Assembly (NCBI GenBank): GCA_036362985.1
Contig: JAYGXS010000005.1
Location: 11,194,415-11,258,414, forward strand
DNA: 64,000 nucleotides
Origin: Ligula intestinalis
Taxonomy: Eukaryota > Platyhelminthes > Cestoda > Diphyllobothriidea > Diphyllobothriidae
Direction of reading: 5' to 3'
The notes under the pieces are model-generated. The model saw only the letters and a program-made list of their open reading frames with translations, made no database searches and was not told the origin of the DNA. The translations under genes were made by a program, and so were the position numbers. Each line of letters begins with the position of its first letter. The first letter of the stretch is position 1. Shown here in pieces: positions 10,901 through 22,900 of this stretch.

Positions 10901-13900
10901 CCTTAATTTGACATCTGTGGCACTTCCAGGGACGTGAGAGTTGAACTGCCCTTATTTCAACCTTGTGCAGGCCAGGTTATACGCAAAAACGCATAGACTG
11001 GTAGTTTACCTTAGTCAGTCTCTGCGCCCGCGCGCCCACCTCGGGGTCGTCTTGACAACATCTCACCATCCCAGCCTGGTTGGTAAAGAAGGAGGAAGTG
11101 CGGTGAATGCAGCGCAAATCTGTCTCACTACTATCTAATTAGCGTGCACACAATTCACAAATGCTGCCAAGATCTCCTTAAGGTCGTGGTGGTTCGGGGC
11201 GCTAAACAGCCAACTTTTTGCTCGTTTCGCCTTCGTTCGCACTTTTTCTCTCTTTTTTTTCGGATAACAAACTAAGACCTTCTATACCCGCCTTGTCCCG
11301 ATGGTTGGTCTGAACGGATTATGAGTCCATTACAGGTCCATTACAGGTCAATGCTTGTCTGGCGGAATTATCACTACTCTCCAGGTTAAACGAAAACCTG
11401 GCATGAGCTTAAGTAGTTAAGGCATTTAAGCGAAAAACAATCAGTTGATTTGCTGAGAATGGGCAACCTTCCATGTAAAGGCAGAGATTGGCCGAATATA
11501 TAAGGTAAGAGAAACTTGCTTTAAAAAGCTCGCCGACTAAGTGGTGGTCATTGAGTGAGTAAGGATTACTCATATGACCCTCCAAAACGGCAGACGACAA
11601 TAGAAACGCCTAGCACAAGGGATAAAGGTGGTCTTGAGCATAATATCAGAAGTGACACCGTCAGAGTATAAGGGAACCCTCCTACGCCGTATTTTAACCC
11701 ACCGTACGCATTATCAGCTTACTGACGATGACAGAACACCCATATCAGGGACTAAACCACGGAACAGGAGTTGTACGCACCAATCTAACCTGATCGATTA
11801 CTCGTAACTGCGCGGGCGACCGCACGCCATACAAACTCTCCTATCCTGAATTTCAAACAGAATTTGAAGTCTCCCTCCGGTATCTCGGTCAACGGTACGC
11901 TCTGGCAGCGCACAGTCGAGCCGGTTGATAATATTGACTGAGCGTGAAGTGGTCATGTCCGCCAGGTTTTGCCTTGCGGTGGGGACAAGAGAATCGTTAG
12001 GTCGATTCTTATGGACAAACAATGGTGGCTAGTCAAGAATGTGACTTCCTTCCTCCTAATACAAAACAAATGCGCACATAATCTGTTTTGTGGAACATAG
12101 GCAACTTTGCGCACAAGGTCAGTGAGTGACCAAATGTTAAGTTGGGCGTTAGACGGGAAAAGTCGCTTTGAAAAGCTCGCCGGTCATTGAGTGAGATAGG
12201 ATTACTTATATGACCCCACAAAACGGCGCACGGGATTAGGGACGTCCAGCCCAAGTGATAAAGGTGGCCCTGAGCATAACTCCAGAATAGGTAAGCATTT
12301 CCATGTTTTAACCCTAACAGCAGCCTCAATGTAAACCCTAACTCTACTCTGAATCCTAACACCACACCGATCCTTAGTCCTATCTTACCTTCACGTTAAT
12401 TCTGTACTTAAGTTTAACCCGAACTCTAACTCTCTCTCTCTCTCTCTCTCTCTCGCTGTGTGCTTCAATTTCCGCGCGATTGTGCGTGTTGACGTCTCGC
12501 CTCTTTCTCCCCCTCCCGTCGGCCGCGCTCGTGTCGGTTGGCCAGCGTGCCTCGTTTGTGCTGCGTCGTTAGTAATCCGACCACACTCGTGGCGGACGAA
12601 ACAAGATCGAAACTGTCACACTGTCAGCATCCCACCGCCTTATGCACAGGAAGTCTGACCAGTAACGGTTGAATCGAACGGGACCGTCAGATCCGTCAGC
12701 ACGACTTCCTAACTGTCCGGTGAAAAAGTGCTTCATGCCACCGTACTGTACATGTCAGAGCACGTGCCAAGGAGATAGTGTAGTGAGCCGAAGGCGTCGA
12801 GATTGGCGCCAAATGCCGGGAATAAATTCGGGCAAGGTCAGAGCTGCTACATAACCGGCGGGGAACACGGCGTTGTGGGTGACTGTAAGGAAGGGTGCTG
12901 TGGAAGGTGCTGACGTAGTGAGAGGAGAGTTGCGAGAGAGAGAGAGGTCGGCGGCACCGGCTGCTTTCACGGCGGCCAAGGTCTGCCATACCAATCTCCC
13001 TCCTCTCCATCTGCGTTTCTGATGATGGAGCAGACCCTCCCGACCATGCTGCTGCGAGTTTTCCTCCTCGCCGCCGCCGCCGCCGCCGGGATTGAGGCCC
13101 ACCCGGCGGGCTCCTGATCCGACAGGGGCTACTAGCCAGCCAACCGACGCGGAGTTACACTATCCCCATCCGAGATCCGTGCTCGAAAAGTCTCACTTCA
13201 CTTAAACACCCACTCAGTCTTAAAGTCTGTTACAGCATTTTTTGTGTGCGCTGGTTCTGAGGTCAGAATATTTTTGTGGAAACACGCTGCGAAGGTTGGT
13301 AACGCAAGGAAAACTGTGAAGAACAGGATGTCTCTGTGGGTTTCCACGCCAGGTGACAGCCTCCGCCTGCCTGCCTGCCCGCCCACCCGCACTTCACCTC
13401 AACTTACTCGGAGTTTGCAGCCCCCTACCCTCCCCTTAAGCATACATGTCATCCGTCCTGCATCCAGTTTTAAGATTCAATCATTTTGTCAACTCAAACA
13501 AAATCAGGAGTACCCATGTCCAAACCTGCCGGACACGCAACAAGAACCGCCCACAGCACATGTGACCCTACGCCATATTCTGACGAAATTAGGTTTAGGA
13601 TTAAGGCGAGGGCTATGCTTAGGATTAGAGTTGTGCTAGGGTCGGGATTATGTCAAGTATTGAATTTGGAGTTCGTGTTAACTGCAGGCTTTAGGGTAGG
13701 GCTAGGGTTAAGATTACGGTTCCAGTTTAGTTTGATGTTAGGGTTTGTGATAGGGTTGACACACGGGCATATTTATCCTCCCTGAAATTTAGTGCAAGGC
13801 CACTTGAGTGGTACTTCCTTATTCCTGTGTCTTGTTTAGGTGACCGTGTAAGTTATCCTAACCGTATACTTTAGTTTGGACCGGTTATCTTTGGCTGAAC

Positions 13901-16900
13901 TTGCCCCGGCACTGTTTTCCATCTTCTTTGGTGAGGTGAATCTGTGGACGGTAGCCAGATGGAAATCCATACCATTGCATACAGTCTCTCCGTTTAATCC
14001 ATGTGTTTCTGAGAATAGGTAGCCTTAGTTGCAGCCGTGCTGCTATAAGATCTTGTGACCAAAGTCGTTTTCGTCAGCATTGTCAACACCGCGCGGGGGT
14101 GAGGTAGTCCGGCGTACTGTGGAAAGTATGTAGTAGGATTGTTTTTGAACGTTTATATCCCTGGAGTACTGGGTAAGTGGATGCCTTCTGAGGTTTTTGT
14201 GCCTAACGAGCACTTCACTACAGCTAATTGAACTCACTATTGGCCTAGATTCGTTTTGTACAGGCACCACCTCAAGCTTCAGCAACGAGGACATCGCGTA
14301 CCCGCGGCACCTTACTGCTGTTATTGAATCTGCACGGAGAGCTGGCGTCTGAATACAAGGTTTTTGCTTGTATCGCATTAACTGAGACGTTGACAGCACC
14401 ACGGCGAATCAGTTAGTCCGGTTGCCAGCTTGGGACTGCGTATCCGGACTGGTGACAATATCACGTGGGTCAGAGTTCTCGGTGATACTACCATGGCTTC
14501 AGTTAAAAGTACGTTGGTAGACGTACTTCACAGAAATTAAATAGGCCAGTAAGTACAAGCAAGGGGTAATTCATAAAAGGCTGAAAGCACCCACGTTGTA
14601 CTGCGTCAAAGTTCGTATGGGCTATTTTCTATTTTGTCGATGCTAGAAGAGTTTCCATACCAGATGAACCCTTCCAGAACGATTAGCTTGCGATAGTAGA
14701 AGACGTGCTCGTTGAAAGAAGAAGTTTATTTTCCCGGCATTTCGAATTCTGTCGAGAACACCTCCTCAGAGGTAACCGTGGAATAGGGTGGCACATGCAC
14801 AGATTAGCGTTTGATTAGCTTGCACCCCCCCCGTCCCCTCCGCTTCGGTTTTCGTGGAAACCGTAACGTAGGCCGCGCGTCCTAGTAGTATTTTCGTATG
14901 CTATGTGCTTGGGGTTCGACGCACCATCTGACGGACTGGCGTCTGATCTGGACGCAGTTCTGTACATTCTTACTGGGTCTCATCCGCTGTTTGATCAACT
15001 GCCCCCAAAAACAGCCTGTGCTGAGGGTCCGATTGACCCTCCAAGACACGCGTTACTCAGACTGCGCACGATTTTCGCTGTCACACCTCTGTTGTTTTGG
15101 CTTGCCATAGACGCGCCTCTCATCACGAGCCATGAGAGGCGCAGACAGTAGGCTGGCGCACGGGGGAAGGAGACCAACTCCGGGGCTTCTGTTATTATCG
15201 TGTGTGATTTCACCTCCGTCGCCACTTGTTTTGGCCCCCATTTGTATGTATGGAATAGAAAACAGACAGGTAGGTAGAGAACATGTTTACTACAACATTC
15301 TCTCTGTGTACATCGGCTTCTACGCGTGTGCCTCAACTTATTCGCGTGTCCGTCTGTGTGTCCAGCAACTTCTGTCCGTGGGCAGCAAGTCGTCTGTGTG
15401 TACGTCAAGGCATCCTCGTCTGCATCAAGTTCCGCCTTCTGTCTGTGGCGTCGTATTTAAGGACAAGCGGCCTTTGTCCTCTTTGTCTCTGCTTACTGGT
15501 CCATGTGCGAGCGGCCTATTGGGGTAGCCATTGTGCGGTGTCTGTGTCCTCAAGGTCATACAACTCCGCGGCTCTTGCGCGCGCGTGTGGCGCTTTGTGC
15601 CTGCACACTTTCGCGTGTGGAGGTTTATTTTTCATCCCGACCTTAGGACGGCAAGAGCGTTGGCTCAAGTTCAGTGCCGTCCTAACACCTTTCATTGCCA
15701 GAGCACATAAGCGCCTTCGTCACTTCTATGCGCTTGAGTCTACCATGCTGCGTTATGAGCCATAGCGTGGTCGGTTGCCAACTAAAGACATAACTAAATC
15801 CCCCCTCCCCGCCCCTCATCGGTCAGCGATGGCTTCTCCTCCTCCCTAAGGTCGTTTTTGTGACATTCGTTTGACATCTCGGCCGCCCTCATGAAAACCT
15901 TGTATAGACCCTGTTTCATCTTACTTGACTTTTCTGACTCTGTATCCAGCAGTCACGCGTACCTCAAGCCCAATGATAACTATCAAGACAATACGGTAGT
16001 ATTAAGTAAAATAGCAAAGATTAAACAATGTAAAAACCTCAGGAATGGATACACAAAGTCAAGAACGAGGGAAGTCGGTCAAATCGCCTGAATATACAAG
16101 GGCACAACACAAATTTAGCCGCCACGCAAGGCGAAACCAGTCTTAGGAGAACATGTGTATGTTAGTGGGTGAGGGGGCGTGACTCTGGGGTGAGTGTCAG
16201 GTCGTGCGTGTGTGTATGTGTGAAACGCATAGACGGGATGTTTATTTTTATCAGCCAGTGCGCCTGCACCCACCTGCGGTACAGTGGGAGTAGATGCTGC
16301 TCCTTTTAGCTTCACTACCAAATTATTTACGTGCACGTGACCGGTGTTACGCCCGCGCGGTGGACGTCATCATATCTTGTGACACCCAAACTGTCACCTG
16401 TTGTCCAGCTGGTTGGTAGGCTGCTCGGACAGGCGACTGGTGCATGCGAAGAGGCATATCAGTAGCCTCCACACTAATGATACATACGACGGACTCACAT
16501 CTGTCGTGGCCAACTGATGACAGCACTCAGTCGTCCTTTCAAGAATGAGAGCCACATTGCAATGACTCCTTCATATGACCATGTGACCATGCTCATGTGA
16601 AGTCAGTTTCATCCTTACTGTAGCGGGGTAAATATAATCTGGACCATGTGTGTCTGGCCCGCGTAGAGGAATTATATAGCTTTTTCAACGACTGCGTCGA
16701 ACTCCACCTCCGGCCGTCCCGACACTGCCTTGTCACCAGAATCAGGTAGGCGAGAGAGTGTATGCATGTGAAAGATGCTGCGCTCGTTCTGTCGTTTACG
16801 ACTGTTGGCAGAAACCAATGGCGGAACGGTCTTTAAAGTGCGTCAGAAGAGCCCAAAGTAAAGCAGAATCCAGATTTTCCATCCCTGAAATCCTTTTTTT

Positions 16901-19900
16901 GCGGCAAGAGATGATACAGCTGTTTATTGCCGTACTCCAATTATTTGACAGGCAATTGTCGTCACAGATGCTTGTAATCTGTCACAGTGAAATGCCTCCC
17001 ATCTCACCAGAAATTACATCAATTAGGTGCTGGTATATTCACCGGAGCGACTTCTATTCATAGGTGCATTTCCACGATACGTGCTAATTAATGTAGGTAT
17101 TCTATCCTTACAGACTCCCTTTCTATCGCTGTGTGCATTTGTTGTTTCAGGCGCATTCTCATCAGGCTGTCCCGTTCAACCGACTGTTATACGATGGGGC
17201 AACGCAGTGGTAAGTGTGGCAGATAAGCCGAAGGGTGTCTTCTTCTATAACCACGCCACTTTTCTCGCTGTGTGCGAAGGTTGCTGCCCCCTCCCCCTCC
17301 CGCTAAAACGGGCCACGCGGTGGCTGCATTGGATCAACATGGGTGCCGGTCAGTGTACGACAGGCATTCTTGAGGATTTGCACCCCTAGCGAATGTCACA
17401 CAGAGAGAAGAGGGGTTGCGGTTGCACGCCTAGGCGCAGCTTCACGCGGTGCCAGCTATTCGCAACCTCTCCTGCCTGCGTTGTTCTTGACTCTATTTTG
17501 AGAAGGGGCCCAGATAGAGGAGGGGGAGAGGGTACGGTAGATGCTTTGCAAGCCTACTATTACTATAAACTGGTTCTTGCGCAAGTCCCCGCGCCCGCGC
17601 ACACCCTGTTGTGGGATACACGGTGGATATCATCGGAATCGATGGTTTAACTGTCGTGTCGCACCTATCATCTGTTGATCATCGGTAACCAAAGCAGCTT
17701 TAACACTCTGCACTAGTCGTGGAAGTGTGATTCCCAAGTGGCATATGAGAGGCAAAAGGAGGCCTTTACTGGGAAAAATTTACTTGAGGTTTGACCTTTA
17801 TGGTAGTTATCTCGTCTACCAATCTTCTGAGATAGGAAATTCCCGAGGCAGAGCTATTAGTATAGAACTTGTTTTTTGCTTGATGTGCGTACCTCGCCGA
17901 CTGCTGACTGTGGAGAGCTCCATCAGACCTACTTGTCACCGAGATCGGGTTCACCCCCACCCTCGTTAACCGCGTAGATAATTGGCGACCCCGACTGCTG
18001 CGCACCACTCGTCTAAGCACAACGCGCATCCAGTTCACTGAACGCAGCAATTAACAACGAGGAGCACAAATGACGCTAACAATTTGATTTGCCAACGAGT
18101 CGCATCCCTCTCCTTATCCAACCAGTGGTCACATTCAACCATCTCCTCTCAACGGACGTAAGGATCTTAAAGAAATTCATGAGGGAAAAGGAAATTGTGG
18201 TTGTTCCAGTAGGCAATCGTGGCCTTGGTTAAGTCAGAGTACATGGTCAGAAGTAGTCGTATAGAATCCTCAAATATGGCCTTTGAAAACGCTCCTGAGC
18301 AAAATCAACCGTAGAGTTTGCTTATCTCCTACCCCTTCCCTCTGTCAGAACATTAAAACAGGTGCCGCCGGTGACAAAGGGCCCTGTGAGCTGAAGTCGA
18401 GGGAAATTAGGGTAATTTTTAATTGTGCGATTACAGTTAAGGTCAGGGCTACGGTTAAGGTTGGGATGTCGGAGTGTTAAACTTTCCTGGAACGCAGCGC
18501 ATGGTCACCCGTGTTACCAGGGTAGAAAGGGGGGGGGGTGGTGACCCGATTTAAGTTCCTTGACTGAGGAGGAGAGGTGAGGGGATTTAACCATTCGGGC
18601 CAAATCTACGAGAGCCTGCTTTTGAGAACTTGTCGGCACAATCTAGAAACAAACGGAAGCAACCGAACCAAGTAGATGCGGCCATAATTTGTTTCTGTGC
18701 TCTATTAATAATTCAAAAGCCGAGCTTTCTCCTACGGTCAATTATGACTCCCAAAGGTGCATATACCTACGGGTTGACTTAATGCTCTGACAATGCGAGG
18801 AAGCTGAAGGTCGTATCTTCAATGCACTCCCTGGAAAACTTCAGTGGCCTGAGTCTGTGACAAAGCTTCCTTTCCGGCGAATATCCACTTAGTTTCATAA
18901 ACAAAGGCTTGTGCTAATAGTACGCCAAAACTGACGGTGAGCAAAACGAAAAACAAAACCTGAAGCAGGGGACATCTCCGAGGCCACTGAGCGCACATAA
19001 GATCACCCAACATGTGCTTTGGACATGTCTGAGGACGCGTTAGGAGTTGTTTACCGTGTTAACTGTCTAGACTGCTTAGCTTACTACGACGGCATGACCG
19101 TCTTAGAACGCGCACGCATGAGCACACACTTGTCGTAAAGCGGAAATATGTACAATCGGATGTCACCATGCCCAGCGCCCCTGTACTCAACCGAGCCGAA
19201 TGCAACTGTTGGAGGTAAATGAAGCCTGACACTCGGAAATCATTTTAATCAACCATGGGATCAAATTCTAGCGCCATGTGAGCTGCAGGGCCGTGTGCTC
19301 AAGAGGAAGATCAATGAGAAGAGGGTAATAAGCTTGTCAGGAGTTAAGAGCCCATTTAAACCATCTTCTCTCGGCTCTCATCTACGAGTATGAAAAGGCA
19401 GGTTATTAAACAAGTAGCAGAAACCCGTTCCTATTCATGTCTCTGATGATGAATCCGCGACGGATATCAAAACGTCAGGCGAATAAACTTATTCTCCCAG
19501 CGATCGCGTCTGCTTCTCCTTCTCAGATTATTAAACCATATTTTCCAAATATCGATCTAATTTCTTCCTCCATATCATCACGTGGGATCAGCGTTAGTGC
19601 CTTTATTCTGAGAAAATAGAACAGACTTTCCCATGAGAGAGTTGGGCTATGTGATCTTCTCTCGGGGCTCTAAATCCAGAGGTCCAAGCTGACTCTTTCT
19701 TCTCATGTCCGTCGGCATATATAGGATTTAAAATACCTTGATCACAGCCGACTTGAGGGGAATTCGTAGGTCATTTTGGATCTGTCACCTGTGTGGCACT
19801 TTCACGAGCTGCCTTTTTGAAAGCCCGGTACGTGTTGTGCGGAGGATGTCATGTGTGGCACGGCTGTTTAGCTTAGCTAGCCACTACTTCTGATCCCTTC

Positions 19901-22900
19901 ATTCAATCAGTTTACCTCCATCGCGTGCGGCCTACCCTTCACAACTGCAGTGAATGACTAACCGAATGGATGCACGGGACACACGGATCTTTGTGGAAAC
20001 GAAGGTGTCATGTTAGCCCAATGGACATAATTTTGAAGAATTGTGATTGTTTATTGTTCTGAGCTTGCATTCATTCGGGAAGAATATACTCACACAGTTC
20101 GCACAGTAATTTTCTAGAAAATCGGATAGGGCAGCGAAAAGCTTCCACTGTTCATGCTCGTGCCGTTTACCTGATTGATAACATTTGCATTTTCGGCAGG
20201 AGTTTCCTTGGTGGTGGTGGAACGAAATTCCACATTTCCAGGTTTGTCGACAGCGATTCGAGCTCGATTCAAGGTCGATTTGAGCACGATTAGGGTTAGG
20301 CTCAGAGGTTAGGTAAAGAGTTACTGTAAGGGTTAGGATAAGGGGTAGGGTAACTTTTAAGGTTAGGTTTAGGGTGAGGGTTAGGATAAGGGTTAGGGTC
20401 AAGGTAAGGGTTAGTGTTAGGTTCAGTGTGAGATAGTGATATCTTATGTAAAAAGCCCGAAGTTTCTGCTTTATATTTCAAAAAAAGTCTTCACAAAATC
20501 CATTATTACTGGAATTAGGGCAAAGGAAATTTTTCGGAATAAAACTCCACATTTCCAAGTTTTTCGACAGCGATTCGTGCTCGATTCGAGCTCCATTTGT
20601 TTTTTGCGCCCTTTTTCGATTTACGCGCCCGACGCCGCCGGCTTATAGCCACCGTATTAAATTATTTCAACAAAATTTTACGACTTTTTTTCTTTCTTTC
20701 ACAAAGTCCTTTTTTGGTAAATCAGTTTCAACTTAAAAACCGTATAAAAACAACCTTCGGCTTGTTGTATCCAAGACCACTACCACGGAAACTTCTGCCG
20801 TATTTTCTACCTTTAACTGACGATAAATACGCTGTTAATTTGGCATGCTAATGCTTTTCAATGTTTACAGTTTTTTGTTCTTTCTATTTTATCAAGGACA
20901 CTATCACGTGGACATGGGAAGGACCCGGAGTGTAAGTATCAATACATTTGCCCACCCTGATCGGTTTATTTGTTCACTTCCCACCCCCACCCACTGCCTA
21001 AACATGTTCCCTACCCTCTTCGTCGTTATGTTGCTGTCAGGGCAAGGGTTCTATCCAGTCCTATTGTTAACGCGAATTGTTGTCGACTTCCAGCACTGAA
21101 AACTAGGTCCTGGATACTACTGAATTACCCTCCATGTATGTGTCTATTTTCACCGCCTGCCGGTGGAATGTGTAAGTGGACTTTTTTTGTTCGGTGGAAC
21201 TCTCTTTCCGCGTCAACACAATCGGTCAATTATTTTATTTCCAAGTTTGCACGCAACTTTCAGCCACTTTCGGAAATATGTGTCTGGCTTGGCAGTCGGC
21301 AAGTCGCATAGAACCTTTTGCTGCTGATACAGATGCCACTTGCGTGAAGTTGCCATTACTCCGACCTCGGATCCCCTACTCTAATGTGTGCCCAGGCAGG
21401 CAATTAGCCACCTCGCCTCCCTTGTGAATCGTGATTCTGCGCACAATTGTCACCTAGAGCGCGCGCGTAAACAATCATTTGTGTTAAACTTCAGCCCACC
21501 ACCACCGCAAAAAGGTGTAATTATCCCTTTCGCACAAAGGGATGCCTCAGGTTTTGTCAAAGTACTTGATAGTATGTTCGATTTACAACACCAGTGATGT
21601 CTCCTCACACCGGCTGTAGAAGAAACATTCCCTGCGATAAATAAGCCTTCCAGTTCACGTTCGAGGACGGTGTTGAACTTGCACCCGGACGCCGACTAAC
21701 TGATCTCGACTACGCCGATGATATTGCGCTGTTAGCCTCAAGCTTTAGTGGTCTACAGTCAGTAGTGTCGTAGTTAAATGAGATCGCTATATCGATAGGC
21801 ATGTCCATAAATTCCGGAAAGACGAAGTTGTTCTCGAGCTGCATCCCTGACCAGGAAAAGGCACCTCTGGGGATTAATGGCCATCAACTTGAGGAAGTAG
21901 ACAGCTTTTCTTACCTCGGGGCGAGGCTGCTACCGAATGGGCAGAAGAAGGATGACATTGTATCCCGTATCAATGCTGCCCGCTGGGTTTTATCGATCCT
22001 GCGAAAGCGCCTATGGATCCGACGTGACATCTCCATCGCCACGAAGATTCGTGTATACCGTGCATCCGTCCGATCAGTCCTTCTCTATGGATATAAATGC
22101 TGGGCTGTGCGCGCTAAAGATGAGCGAAGACTGGAGGTCTTTGACCACCAGCGCCTGAGAACGATCCTGCGAGTTAAGTATAGTGACTCAATCTCAAATG
22201 AGACAGTCCGCATCCGCTGCGATCGTATCACGAGGATATTTCAGGCCATTCAAGAAAGGCGGCTGAGGTGGTTTGGACACGTTCTCCGTCATCCGCCCCA
22301 CGAGCTTACCTATGCTGCCCTCGAATCGGCACCGCAGCCCACCTGGAAACGTCGAAGAGGAAGGCAACTGAAGGTTTGGCTCGACACCGTCCGTCACGAC
22401 ATGGAAGCAATTCTTGGACCTTCTATCTTCGGCCTCCGTCGCTGGAGAAGGGACTGGGTGGAGCTTTCCAGATCCGCTGCCGCCAATCGTCACGTATGGA
22501 GAGGTACCGTTCGTGACATCATTGAGACCGGCTAGATCAGGCATGATCACAGCCATAACAAGTACAAGTAAGTACGTTCGCCTCGCTCTAAACCATCAAT
22601 CACACTTTTAAACCGTCTAGACGCTTGAATCGTCAGGGTTTGGGAGGTTCCGGTCGACGTTATAACTCATTCATACCCAATCCCGAACCATCCCCTATAA
22701 CTTTCTCCTGTTTCGTTGTTGCTCCCGCTGATGACAGGCAGACGAAGACGCAGGCAAGTGTCGAAATAGGCACGGTGCTCGGCCAGCCTTCTTCATTATT
22801 AATAAGCGCACTTAGGGGGTATAAGCTGTGGTTGTGATTAGAGTACTACAATCATCAGGTCAAATCCCAAATTGTAAGTAAAAGGCAGGAGTCATCGGAA

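Noticed and set aside
15283..15765. 160-codon open frame in intron 2
   Set aside because: Overlaps another frame of similar length and has no recognisable motifs or splice-phase link to LPCAT.
20285..20425. True telomere or chromosome end
   Set aside because: Units are degenerate, internal to a transposon with target duplications, and lie within a gene intron.
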